The notes beneath the pieces were generated by a model, which had not been told where the DNA came from, searched no databases, and saw only the letters and a list, made by a program, of their open reading frames with translations. Below, piece by piece: positions 1-8,542 of a DNA stretch of 36,883 nt. The stretch covers positions 1-36,883 of the forward strand of contig JAGWGB010000013.1 of assembly GCA_028867595.1 (NCBI GenBank), read 5' to 3'. The position numbers were made by a program, and so were the translations under genes. Every line of letters starts with the position of its first letter. The stretch's first letter is position 1. The stretch is from Nitrososphaerota archaeon (lineage in GTDB: Archaea; Thermoproteota; Nitrososphaeria; Nitrososphaerales; Nitrosopumilaceae).

Positions 1-2
1 CA

Positions 3-560
3 TGTGAAAGAACTGCACTCAACCTTCTTTCAAGAATGAGCGGGATTGCAACAAAGACAAGGGAGTTTGTAAAAATAATCAAGAGTGCAAATTCCAGAAC
101 CGACCTGTATTCTACAAGAAAGACTGCACCCGGTCTTCGCATATTTGACAAGGAAGCAGTAGAGATAGGCGGGGGAAGGAGGCACCGCATGACCTTGGAC
201 CAGATGGTGATGATAAAGGACAACCACATTGCAGCTTCCAAGTCATTGCAAGATCTAGTGCGTTCTGCAAAGAAGCACTACAAAAAATTTGAAGTTGAGG
301 TTGAGAACCTTGATGACGCATTGATGGCAGCAAGAGAAGGGGCGTCAATCATAATGCTTGACAACATCTCTCCAAAGGAGATTGTACAAATAATCAAGAC
401 CTTAAAGCGTCTTGGCCTTAGAGGAAAAGTAAAGTTAGAGGCATCAGGCGGAATCGATGTGTCCAACATAAGGCAATATGCAAAAACTGGAGTGGATATG
501 ATATCCATTGGAAAACTTACAAGTTCTGTATCAGGACTTGATCTAAGCCTTGAAGTTTAG
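3..560 (+). CDS. nadC: Nicotinate-nucleotide pyrophosphorylase (carboxylating), 5'-truncated
   Basis: Quinolinate phosphoribosyltransferase converts quinolinate and PRPP to nicotinate mononucleotide, CO2 and PPi, the third step of de novo NAD synthesis. The open frame runs from the window edge; its first visible residues (ERTALNLLSRMSGIATKT) are the conserved helix of the family, so the first ATG at 36 is internal and the true start lies upstream. The barrel motifs follow: TRKTAPGLR, a GGGRRHR PRPP/quinolinate-binding stretch, KDNHI, EVEN, MLDN and the C-terminal EASGGI and ISIGKLT phosphate-binding loops. About 185 residues are present of the roughly 275 usual. It converges on nadA, and the two stop codons share the tetranucleotide at 557-560. 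Confidence 0.95.
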   Translation, partial: CERTALNLLSRMSGIATKTREFVKIIKSANSRTDLYSTRKTAPGLRIFDKEAVEIGGGRRHRMTLDQMVMIKDNHIAASKSLQDLVRSAKKHYKKFEVEVENLDDALMAAREGASIIMLDNISPKEIVQIIKTLKRLGLRGKVKLEASGGIDVSNIRQYAKTGVDMISIGKLTSSVSGLDLSLEV

Positions 561-1495
561 TTGATTGCAAGCATGCGCTCTATTGCAAGCTGTGCTTTTT
601 GAGCAACGTTTCGTGGTACCTTTACCTCATACTTTTCTTCCTTTAGAGATTCATAGACCTTTTCAAGTGTTATCATCTTCATGTACTTGCATACTGCGGA
701 ATCGGACATGGCAACAAACTCCTTTTCTGGGTTTTGCTTTCTCATTCGGTACAGTATACCTGTCTCGGTTGCTACCACAAATGTATTGTTAGTTGAACTC
801 TTTGCGTGATTCATCATTCCTTCAGTTGACAAGATCTGGACTTGCTTTGCACCATAGTCGCCGCATGCAACATCATACATAACAGAAGACGTGCAGCTGC
901 ATTCTGGATGAACAAGAAATTCAGCATTTGCATACTGGGCTAATTTTTCCTTTACCTCCTGCGGTCTTATTCCTGCGTGGACATGACATTCACCTGCCCA
1001 GATGTACATGTTTTTTCTGTCAGTCATCTTTGCAACGTACGAACCAAGGAACATGTCAGGCAAGAATAATACTTCTTTATCAGATGGAATCGATTTTACT
1101 ACATTTACTGCGTTTGACGAGGTGCAACAATAATCAAGTTCGGCTTTGACTTCGGCAGATGTGTTTACATATCCTACGGTTACTGCTCCAGGGTGTTCTC
1201 GCTTCCAGTTGCGCACCTGTTCAGCATTTATGGTATCAGCAAGAGAGCATCCTGCACCAAGGTCTGGAATTAGCACCTTTTTGTTTGGGCATGTGATTGC
1301 CGCAGTCTCTGCCATAAAGTGAACTCCGCAAAAAAGTATCATTTTTTGATCAGTCTTTGCAGCTTGGCGAGAAAGGCCAAGCGAGTCCCCTACATAGTCT
1401 GCAATATCTTGCACTTCGGGCAGTTGATAGTTGTGTGCCAGAATCAGTACATCTTTTTGCTTCTTTAGTTTGAGGATCTCAGATTTTAAATCCAA
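557..1495 (-). CDS. nadA: Quinolinate synthase A
   Basis: NadA condenses iminoaspartate with dihydroxyacetone phosphate to quinolinate and uses a [4Fe-4S] cluster with three Cys ligands. At 312 residues it has the archaeal short-form length. The candidate ligands are C83 (AGCSLAD), C170 (WAGECHVHAG) and C269 (CKYMKMITLEKV), spaced as in characterised NadA proteins. Other family motifs are LAHNYQLPEVQDIADYVGDS, FCGVHFMAETA and HPECSC. A TATA-like box at about 1523-1529 lies near 30 bases upstream of the ATG, so the transcript would be nearly leaderless. The neighbours nadC and the aspartate dehydrogenase gene complete the aspartate-to-NaMN route. Confidence 0.95.
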   Translation of the reverse strand: MDLKSEILKLKKQKDVLILAHNYQLPEVQDIADYVGDSLGLSRQAAKTDQKMILFCGVHFMAETAAITCPNKKVLIPDLGAGCSLADTINAEQVRNWKREHPGAVTVGYVNTSAEVKAELDYCCTSSNAVNVVKSIPSDKEVLFLPDMFLGSYVAKMTDRKNMYIWAGECHVHAGIRPQEVKEKLAQYANAEFLVHPECSCTSSVMYDVACGDYGAKQVQILSTEGMMNHAKSSTNNTFVVATETGILYRMRKQNPEKEFVAMSDSAVCKYMKMITLEKVYESLKEEKYEVKVPRNVAQKAQLAIERMLAIN

Positions 1496-1520
1496 CGCAA
1501 AATTAAACTGGTTGTTCTTT

Positions 1521-1531
1521 CCATTTAAATC
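1521..1531 (-). promoter_or_regulatory. Candidate TATA box of nadA
   Basis: On the minus strand the sequence reads GATTTAAATGG, a good archaeal box A, centred about 31 bases upstream of the nadA start codon. That spacing fits initiation at or just before the ATG, as is common in this phylum. Confidence 0.5.
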
Positions 1532-1588
1532 GTCATAATGTTGACAAATTTAACGGTCATACAAATACATCGTGGCAATATTTGCCAA

Positions 1589-2425
1589 TTATGTGCCTAT
1601 CTGAATTTCACTGCCGCAAATCTTTCTCAGGCATTCAATTGCAGAAAGTGTTGCAAGCCTGCTTGTTTTGGGGTTGCTTGAGCTTGGCACATTTTCAACC
1701 TTGATTGAGAGCCGGCCAAACTTGCCGCTTGCTTCTATCTCATGAGTGTTCTTGTCAGTGTTTGGGTCTGCCACTAGCTTGACCCTAGTCTTTGTACTTC
1801 CGATTCCTGCAATGCTCAGAAGTGCTGCAACGTTTATGTTTGCTGGAAATAATTTCACTGCCTCTTGTGCTGCACCTTCGTAAATCACGGTCGGCTTGCT
1901 TATCTTGTCAGGGTCTATCTCAGAGGTCTCAAAAAACTTGGCGCCTTTTAGCGCTTTTGGGTTCTTTGTTGTAACAAGCACTAGCGAATCAAGCTCGTCT
2001 TTTACTGCACGTATGGCATCAAGTCCTGCAATGGCCCCAGATGGTAAATAGACGTGTTTTCCAAAATCTTTGCATCCTTCAAGTACAATATCAAATATCG
2101 ATTCATCTAGCAGCGCCCCCACACTCATTATCATCAAGTCTTTTCTGTTTTGAAGAATAGAAAGCGCGTTATCTCGAACGGCATCCTGTGATGCTGCCTC
2201 TACTATCAGATCTACCGGAGATGCGGCAAGCAGACCGACATTTTCTGTTATTACAGGCTTGTTTTTTAATTTTGAGACCAAAAGAGCAGAAGACTCTTTT
2301 GAAAAATCAAATACATGAGTGAGCTTTGCCGGAATCTTGCCAGAGTCTACTGCAATTGCAATCTCGGTCCCTATCGCTCCACATCCCAACAGCCCTATTC
2401 TTTTCAAGCCAGTGTTTCTTGGCAT
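1589..2425 (-). CDS. nadX: L-aspartate dehydrogenase
   Basis: The 278-residue protein has an N-terminal Rossmann glycine motif (GLLGCGAIGTEIA, residues 11-23) and the family's C-terminal NINVAALLSIAG and NTHEIEASGKFG stretches, the latter holding the conserved His region. Aspartate dehydrogenase oxidises L-aspartate to iminoaspartate with NAD(P)+, which feeds NadA and replaces the bacterial aspartate oxidase NadB. It lies 93 bases upstream of nadA on the same strand, so the two may be co-transcribed, although nadA also has its own candidate TATA box. The ATG at 2425 leaves only a nine-residue leader before the Rossmann fold, which supports this start. Confidence 0.92.
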   Translation of the reverse strand: MPRNTGLKRIGLLGCGAIGTEIAIAVDSGKIPAKLTHVFDFSKESSALLVSKLKNKPVITENVGLLAASPVDLIVEAASQDAVRDNALSILQNRKDLMIMSVGALLDESIFDIVLEGCKDFGKHVYLPSGAIAGLDAIRAVKDELDSLVLVTTKNPKALKGAKFFETSEIDPDKISKPTVIYEGAAQEAVKLFPANINVAALLSIAGIGSTKTRVKLVADPNTDKNTHEIEASGKFGRLSIKVENVPSSSNPKTSRLATLSAIECLRKICGSEIQIGT

Positions 2426-2505
2426 ATTACCTTGTTAAATCTGTTCTTTGGTTGGGCGGCAATAACATAAAATTGAATTACATATCTTGGTAAAATCAAG
2501 TAGAA

Positions 2506-3381
2506 TTGAATTCACATGAATCAACACTAATCGAAAAGTTTCTTTTCAGAATAGCTAAACAATGGATTGCAGGCGATACCATGGAGGAAGCCATACGCTC
2601 TGCAAGAGATGCAAACAAGAAGGGAATGAATGCAATAATCAACAGGCTTGGGGAACACATGACCTCAAAAGAGCAGATTGAAAATACAGTTTCAGAATAT
2701 TTTACGCTAGTTTCAAACCTGCACAAATTCAAGGTCTCAGGCGGCATATCAATCAAGCCCACGCAGGTCGGCCTCTCAAAAAATGCAAATGACTGCAAGG
2801 ACAACCTCGAAAAAATAATATGCGAAGCTGCCAAGTCCCAGTCCTTTGTTTGGATAGACATGGAATCTTCAGAATACACGGACGATACAATCAGAATCTA
2901 TCTAGAATTGTTTGAAAAATATGAGAGGTTAGGCATAGCAATACAGGCAAACCTCAAGCGCACTGAGCAGGATGTAAAAATGCTACTTGAGCATGGTGCA
3001 AAGATTCGGTTAGTAAAAGGTGCCTACAGGGAAAGCAAAAAGGCATCTTACAAAACAAGACACGAGGTAGATGAAAACTATGCAAAACTTGTAAAGACTC
3101 TATTTTCAGATGGCAACGAGTTTGCAATAGCAACTCATGATTCTAAAATGATAGACCTTGCAGTAAGACTTGCAAAAAAGCATGAGCGAAAGTTTGAGTT
3201 TCAGATGTTAAAAGGAATACGCGATGAGTTAAAACCGTCTTTGATAAAAGATGGATTTTCTGTCTCAGAGTACATCCCGTATGGAACCAACTGGCTCCCT
3301 TACTCGGTTAGACGACTAAAGGAGAGAAAACGCAACATATTGCTTTTGGGAAGCTCCTTTATTCAATCGCATCGAGTCTGA
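2506..3381 (+). CDS. Proline dehydrogenase
   Basis: A 291-residue FAD-dependent proline dehydrogenase of the single-domain type oxidises L-proline to 1-pyrroline-5-carboxylate. Visible signatures are FVWIDMESSEYTDDTI, AIQANLKRTEQDV, RLVKGAYRES, AIATHD, FEFQMLKGI and the C-terminal substrate motif YIPYGTNWLPYSVRRLKER. The frame opens with a TTG at 2506; no in-frame ATG lies before the core, so a TTG start is likely. A slightly later start just before LIEKFLFRIAKQW is possible. The last 19 bases overlap the 3' end of the convergent P5C dehydrogenase gene, which catalyses the next step. Confidence 0.93.
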   Translation: MNSHESTLIEKFLFRIAKQWIAGDTMEEAIRSARDANKKGMNAIINRLGEHMTSKEQIENTVSEYFTLVSNLHKFKVSGGISIKPTQVGLSKNANDCKDNLEKIICEAAKSQSFVWIDMESSEYTDDTIRIYLELFEKYERLGIAIQANLKRTEQDVKMLLEHGAKIRLVKGAYRESKKASYKTRHEVDENYAKLVKTLFSDGNEFAIATHDSKMIDLAVRLAKKHERKFEFQMLKGIRDELKPSLIKDGFSVSEYIPYGTNWLPYSVRRLKERKRNILLLGSSFIQSHRV

Positions 3382-4928
3382 GTCTGCTCTCTTAGGAATT
3401 GTAAAAGATAGTATGCCCCGCCTGCTCCCTTACCTGAGATTCCAGAGTCTTTCCATCCCACAAATGGCTGCGCTCCAACCATTGCACCTGTTGTTGCACT
3501 TGCGGACCTGTTAGCATACGTCACTCCTGCCTCTATCTTGTCAAAAAATGATTCAATCTCATTTTTATCCTGGCTGAAAATTCCAGCGGTTAAACCATAG
3601 TTGCTCTTGTTTGCTTCGGAAATTGCTTCATCAAATGTATCAAACTCTTCAACACAGAGAAACGGAACAAACAACTCTTCTCGTACCAACTCGTGATCCT
3701 TTGGAAGCCCGACTACAATTGTTGGCTCGACAAAATTTCCGTCCTTGAATTCCAAGTCAGATAGAACAGATCCTCCACAGACAATCTTTCCGTCTTTCTT
3801 TGCAGTCTCCACGGCTTTTTGGAATTTCTTTAACGCAGTGTCGTTTATTACAGGACTTACAAAAGAATCCTTTTCCCAGGGCTTTCCAATCTTTAGCATC
3901 TTTGTCTTTGTGACAAGTTTTTCTACAAACTGGTTTGCGATACTTTTTTGGACATAGACTCGAGAACATGCGCTGCATTTCTGTCCGCTGTAACCAAACG
4001 CTGCTCTCAATACTCCATCAGTCGCCTTTTCGATATCAGCACTCTTTGTTATTATGGCAGGATTTTTCCCACCCATCTCAGAGATGAATGGTCTAGGCGT
4101 TCTTCCAACAAATGTGTTAAATCCCAAGATTCCAACTTCTTTTGAACCTGTGAATGCAATACCGTCAACAAGAGGACTTTCCAGAATAGTTTTTCCAATA
4201 ACACTGCCTGCACCTGTAACAAAATTTACTGCGGCAGGAGGAAGCTTGTGATATATTGCTTCAACGAACTTGAATGCCGAGATTGGTGAGTCGCTTGATG
4301 GTTTTAGTACGATAGTGTTTCCAGTGATGAGAGCACCTGAGCTCATCCCTATGGCTATTGCGGAGGGAAAGTTAAACGGCGATATTATTCCCCAGACGCC
4401 GTACGGTTTGAGTGTACTACGAGTCTTTTCGTTTTTGCTTGCGCTTTGTGTCTCCTTTGAGAACCCTTGGTTTGCCTCAAGCTGTTCTGCATAAAATCGC
4501 ATAAAGTCTATTGTTTCGTCAAGGTCTCCCATGGCCTCAAGTCGGTTCTTGCCGTTCTCAAAACTCAGTATTGCCGCAAGGCGGAATTTGTCTTGCGCAA
4601 AGACATCGGCTATCTCTCGAAATATCTTGACTCTATTTTGATATGGTACAAGTGACCACTTGTAAAAGGCCTCCTTGGCAGTCTCTATGGCATGTATTGC
4701 ATCGTCCTTTGAGGCCAATGGAAAGTTTGCCAGTATGAGATTTTTGTCGGCAGGCGAGCGAACTTGAAATTGGTTATTTGAAAAGATCTCTTTGCCACCT
4801 ATTATCATCGGATAGTTTTTGCCAAAATCTTTGCGTATTTCTTCGATCGCATTATCAAATTTTTTGTGAAATTCATCAGTATTGTTATTTTCTACGAATG
4901 TCGACCAGGTCTTCTCGTTTTTGAACAT
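3363..4928 (-). CDS. 1-pyrroline-5-carboxylate dehydrogenase (ALDH superfamily)
   Basis: This 521-residue aldehyde dehydrogenase carries out the second step of proline catabolism, oxidising glutamate semialdehyde to glutamate with NAD+. The catalytic residues are visible: Asn186 in SPFNFPSA, the general base Glu284 in SEMGGKNP and the nucleophile Cys318 in GYSGQKCSACSR. FTGSKEVG at about 259-266 is the NAD-binding loop. Assignment to P5C rather than another aldehyde rests on its N-terminal extension typical of P5C dehydrogenases and on the convergent proline dehydrogenase gene. The start codon abuts a perfect palindrome (4929-4947) with a TATA box behind it, which suggests regulated, leaderless transcription. 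Confidence 0.92.
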   Translation of the reverse strand: MFKNEKTWSTFVENNNTDEFHKKFDNAIEEIRKDFGKNYPMIIGGKEIFSNNQFQVRSPADKNLILANFPLASKDDAIHAIETAKEAFYKWSLVPYQNRVKIFREIADVFAQDKFRLAAILSFENGKNRLEAMGDLDETIDFMRFYAEQLEANQGFSKETQSASKNEKTRSTLKPYGVWGIISPFNFPSAIAIGMSSGALITGNTIVLKPSSDSPISAFKFVEAIYHKLPPAAVNFVTGAGSVIGKTILESPLVDGIAFTGSKEVGILGFNTFVGRTPRPFISEMGGKNPAIITKSADIEKATDGVLRAAFGYSGQKCSACSRVYVQKSIANQFVEKLVTKTKMLKIGKPWEKDSFVSPVINDTALKKFQKAVETAKKDGKIVCGGSVLSDLEFKDGNFVEPTIVVGLPKDHELVREELFVPFLCVEEFDTFDEAISEANKSNYGLTAGIFSQDKNEIESFFDKIEAGVTYANRSASATTGAMVGAQPFVGWKDSGISGKGAGGAYYLLQFLREQTQTRCD

Positions 4929-4960
4929 GTAACTACTAGGTAGTTACTACGTAAAATATT
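4929..4960 (-). promoter_or_regulatory. Palindrome and TATA box at the P5C dehydrogenase start
   Basis: GTAACTAC (4929-4936), a TAG spacer, and GTAGTTAC (4940-4947) form a perfect 8-bp inverted repeat directly next to the start codon. An AT-rich box at 4953-4960, reading AATATTTT on the minus strand, sits 25-32 bases upstream of the ATG as expected for a TATA box. The palindrome would therefore cover the transcription start, a classic repressor position. The cognate regulator is not identified. Confidence 0.5.
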
Positions 4961-5032
4961 GATCGACTGTTAGCTTGTGGACAAAGCTGTTTCAAACGCG
5001 AAACATTTTATCCATACAGGAGAAGGTGTTTT

Positions 5033-5872
5033 ATGCTCAACACTGTTTATCGAGATGCCCTAAAAAAGCGCGAGGAGGCAAGGGCAATATTCAAGGGTGA
5101 AAAATTTAACCAGATAATACAGACTGCAAGGGAAAACTGGATTGATTACGAGCCGCAGAAAAAAGACGCAGACATAGCGGGCATAGATAGCAGTTACAAT
5201 AACACAAAATTCCAAGGACTCGAACTGTGGGTAGTCACAGGAGTATCAATAAAATCAGACGGAACCATAATAACCGAAGGCCATAACCAGGGACTTGGCC
5301 AACCCACGCCTGAACTTGAGACGCAGGCAAGTAGGATGGAAGTTGATGCCTGCGCTGCTTCGGTTGACAAGGCAGACTTGGTTGCACTTGACGGCTCACT
5401 TTATTCACAGTTTCTTACAAGGCAGGCATCTCTTGGCAATTCCATCATTTCATCAATCAAGAAAAGAAACAACGTAGTGTTCATATCAAAGACATCATCT
5501 GCAAGAAAACAATTTGAAAAACTTGGCTCTGTTGCAGGCGATATTTTCTATTATAACCATGCATTGAAACGACCTGGCTTTAGCAAAATTTTTGTCGACA
5601 ATGATCTTGGCCCAGGCAAGGTTGTTTCATACGTATACGCAAGGCTGAGAGACTCTACCCCACTAATCAAGATAGAACTACTGGGCTCTGGCATAAGCGA
5701 GAATGAGATAAAGTCTCTTTTAGACAAACTGACAAAGAACAGCGTAGGCGGATACCCCTATGCATTAAAGTTGGCTCATGAAAACTGTAAGATAACAAAT
5801 GCTGACCTGTCAAGGCTTGTAAGCCTGTATGGATTATCAAACGAAATTGGTTCAAGGGAGGTATTGAATTGA
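5033..5872 (+). CDS. nurA: NurA-domain 5'-3' nuclease
   Basis: NurA works with the HerA translocase to resect DNA ends after Mre11-Rad50 has acted. The 279-residue protein shows the NurA metal-site motifs AGIDSSYN (near residue 50) and VALDGSLYSQ (near residue 120), with KTSSARKQ and late Asp/Glu residues following. Identification is strengthened by position: it is first of four packed genes, nurA-herA-mre11-rad50, an order well known in archaea. A TATA-like ATTTTATCC lies at about 5006-5014 and a purine-rich stretch precedes the ATG at 5033. The 3' end overlaps herA by four bases (TTGA), suggesting translational coupling. Confidence 0.9.
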   Translation: MLNTVYRDALKKREEARAIFKGEKFNQIIQTARENWIDYEPQKKDADIAGIDSSYNNTKFQGLELWVVTGVSIKSDGTIITEGHNQGLGQPTPELETQASRMEVDACAASVDKADLVALDGSLYSQFLTRQASLGNSIISSIKKRNNVVFISKTSSARKQFEKLGSVAGDIFYYNHALKRPGFSKIFVDNDLGPGKVVSYVYARLRDSTPLIKIELLGSGISENEIKSLLDKLTKNSVGGYPYALKLAHENCKITNADLSRLVSLYGLSNEIGSREVLN

Positions 5873-7386
5873 TAATAGGAGTAGTAATTGGAGAGTCAAA
5901 ACCAACTGAGGTTACTGCACAATCATCCAAGCCTCTCTCAGTTGGAGAGTATGTTATCATAGATTCGCAGGACGGAAAAATTCTCGGCCTAGTTGAAAGG
6001 TCTGCAATATCAAGCGAAGCCCTGACAGATGTCAGAAACTTTGACGAAGCAATAGAGAGCAAGGAAGTCGCCGAGATAAATTCAAGAGACAAAAATTACA
6101 AAGTAAAAATTGGAATACTTGGATTTCTGGACAAGTTACAGAAAGGACATGTTGTGATTCCAGCAGTTCCTCCACTTCCCGGAACATCAATACTTGAAGC
6201 CACATCGCAAGACCTTGGAATGATATTTGGTCCGACTGGAACCGAATGGATTAGAATAGGCGCACTCTTGAGAAACTCTAGCATTGAGGCCAAGATAAAC
6301 ATCAACAAGATAGTATCAAGGCACTTGGCTATTCTTGCAATGACAGGCATGGGGAAAAGCAATCTTGTATCTCTAATAGCAAAACACGTGTCTGCATTGA
6401 ACGGCACGTTGGTTATTTTTGATTATCATAATGACTATGAGAGCCTCGATATTTCCAAGATGAATTACATGATGGCAAAAATAAATCCAAGACTCTTGCC
6501 TTCAGACAAGCTTGCTGAAGTCATAGAGCTTCGTGAGAATGCAGACAAGCAACAAAGAGTGCTTCGAGAATCATTGACTGAATCAGTTAGGCAATCAAAA
6601 GAATTTTGGACGTCTCTTGAAGAAAATGTAGCAGCGTTTGGGCGCACAACAAAAGGATATGCAGACAGTGCAAGCAGAGTACTTGATAAAATAGATGATG
6701 CAAAACATAGGTTTTCAGACATACTTGACCCCGACTGTGGTGACCCAGTAGACTTGATAAAAGAAGGAAGAGTGAACGTGTTAAACATTGCAGAGCTTAG
6801 CGAGAGGCAGGCAAATGCAGGACTGGCTTACTATTTGCAAGAGTTATTGCAACAAAGAAAAGAGTCAGTGTGGGAGAGAAAAGGAAAGTCAACAAAACGA
6901 ACTTACAAGTTTCTTGCTCCAATATTTGTTATAATAGAAGAAGCACATGTCTTCATACCCAAAGGAGAGCACACTGATACCAAGTACTGGGCATCCAAGG
7001 TAGCAAGAGAAGGACGTAAGTTTGGAATTGGACTCGGTGTGGTATCGCAGAGACCGAGAAACATCGACCCCAACGTACTCAGCCAGATGGGCTCGCTTGC
7101 AATAATGAAAATTGTGCAAGATGATGACCAGCAGCAGATATCATCTGCCGCAGAGTCACTAAGCAAGGACCTCATTTCACAGCTATCGTCTTTGAACATA
7201 GGTGATGCGCTATTTATCGGCCAGTGGGTAAACCTGCCATCGATTGTTCACATAGATGAAGTGAAAGGCAAGCGCTCAGGCTCTGACCTAGATGCAGTCT
7301 CAGAATGGAGTCAGACAGACAAGTTCAAAGACATTGCAAAGGAAACAACACATGGTCTAGTACAGAAAGACCTTTTGCTAGATTGA
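5869..7386 (+). CDS. herA: HerA DNA translocase/helicase
   Basis: HerA is a hexameric FtsK-like ATPase that pumps DNA to NurA during end resection. The 505-residue protein opens with the HAS-barrel-like N-terminal domain (residues 1 to about 130). It then has Walker A MTGMGKSN with Lys163, Walker B VIIEEAH with Glu357/Glu358, and an arginine-rich VAREGRKFGIGLGVVSQRP segment typical of the family. The start is a TTG overlapping the nurA stop codon as TTGA. Starting here keeps the barrel strand IIGVVIGES intact, which supports it. mre11 begins two bases after its stop. Confidence 0.95.
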   Translation: MIIGVVIGESKPTEVTAQSSKPLSVGEYVIIDSQDGKILGLVERSAISSEALTDVRNFDEAIESKEVAEINSRDKNYKVKIGILGFLDKLQKGHVVIPAVPPLPGTSILEATSQDLGMIFGPTGTEWIRIGALLRNSSIEAKININKIVSRHLAILAMTGMGKSNLVSLIAKHVSALNGTLVIFDYHNDYESLDISKMNYMMAKINPRLLPSDKLAEVIELRENADKQQRVLRESLTESVRQSKEFWTSLEENVAAFGRTTKGYADSASRVLDKIDDAKHRFSDILDPDCGDPVDLIKEGRVNVLNIAELSERQANAGLAYYLQELLQQRKESVWERKGKSTKRTYKFLAPIFVIIEEAHVFIPKGEHTDTKYWASKVAREGRKFGIGLGVVSQRPRNIDPNVLSQMGSLAIMKIVQDDDQQQISSAAESLSKDLISQLSSLNIGDALFIGQWVNLPSIVHIDEVKGKRSGSDLDAVSEWSQTDKFKDIAKETTHGLVQKDLLLD

Positions 7387-7387
7387 A

Positions 7388-8542
7388 ATGATCTTCTCAC
7401 ATATTTCTGACACACATCTTGGATTTGTACAATATCACTCAGAAGAGCGCGAAGACGACATTTACAATGCATTCAACCAAGCAATAGACACGTCAATAAA
7501 AGATCATGTTGATTTTGTGATATTTGCAGGAGATATTTTTCATGTTCCAAACCCAAGCGGCAAGGCAATAGTCACACTGGCAAATGCGCTCAAGAGATTG
7601 AGAAAAAATAGTATAGATTCATTTTTCATTTTAGGAGAACACGACATCAGCAGGATAAGGGCCACCCCTGTTCCCTTTGTGTACCACAACCTTGATTTTT
7701 CAAAATACATCGGAAGAGGAGAACCTGTGTTATACAAGGATGTTCTCATAATGGGTTTTGATAAAAAAAGAAAGAGTGAGATTCATGACTTTGAAAGTAG
7801 CTTTGCAGCAGCAGATGCATCTGCAAGAAATCACAAGGGGCACAAGATACTTGTGCTGCATCAAGGCATAACAGAGATTAACAAGTTTGCAGGAGAATTG
7901 AGCGCCACTGATCTGCCAAAAAACTTTACGTATTATGCCATGGGGCACCTGCATGACCAAGAGCTGAAAAAATTCGCTCATTTGGGAGGCCCACTTGCGT
8001 ATCCTGGCTCCATAGAATTGACATCAAGCGAATCAATAAAGGAAGCCAAGAAAGGATTCTATGAAGTAGACATATCAGGCGCAGAAGCAGTTCCAAGTTG
8101 GATAAAACTCGATACAAGGCCGCAGATCTCAATCAAGACCCAATCTGAGAGACTTGCAGATGAGGTCAGCCTGCTTGCTGAAAAAATAAAAACATACAGC
8201 AGAAAACCGATAGTTGAGATAAAGATAACAGGTGAGACATTGGAACCCGGTTTTGTCCAGGGCCAGATTGCAAAACTCTCGGATCTAACTTTGCGATGCT
8301 TTTGGAAACACGTCTTGTCTGAGCAGTCTAATGGTTCCGTATTCATGGAAAGGCCAGTCAAGATAGAAGAAGAGATGCACAAGATAGCAAAAGATATTCT
8401 AGGTTCTGCCGAACTTGCAAATTTTGCCATAAATGAGTTACTGCCTCTACTATCAAAGGGGAGCGTGGAAGAGGCAAACCATGCAATCAATGAGAACTAC
8501 ATGCAATTCAAAAAGGGATTGGGAAATGCTACAGTCAGTTGA
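7388..8542 (+). CDS. mre11: Mre11 double-strand break nuclease
   Basis: Mre11 is the Mn2+-dependent phosphoesterase of the Mre11-Rad50 complex. Metal-site motifs are visible at positions known from archaeal Mre11: Asp8 and His10 (SDTHLG), Asp49 (FAGDIFH), His85 (GEHD), His158 (LHQG), and His187/His189 (MGHLHDQ). At residue 84, where the well-studied enzymes have a metal-binding Asn (GNHD), this protein has Glu. The 384 residues include the C-terminal capping region and a helical tail of the kind that binds Rad50. It begins two bases after herA and overlaps rad50 by 17 bases. Confidence 0.95.
   Translation: MIFSHISDTHLGFVQYHSEEREDDIYNAFNQAIDTSIKDHVDFVIFAGDIFHVPNPSGKAIVTLANALKRLRKNSIDSFFILGEHDISRIRATPVPFVYHNLDFSKYIGRGEPVLYKDVLIMGFDKKRKSEIHDFESSFAAADASARNHKGHKILVLHQGITEINKFAGELSATDLPKNFTYYAMGHLHDQELKKFAHLGGPLAYPGSIELTSSESIKEAKKGFYEVDISGAEAVPSWIKLDTRPQISIKTQSERLADEVSLLAEKIKTYSRKPIVEIKITGETLEPGFVQGQIAKLSDLTLRCFWKHVLSEQSNGSVFMERPVKIEEEMHKIAKDILGSAELANFAINELLPLLSKGSVEEANHAINENYMQFKKGLGNATVS

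Noticed and set aside
8433-8525. Upstream extension of the rad50 frame
   Set aside because: These codons lie within mre11 in another frame and the Rad50 family starts at the Met at 8526.
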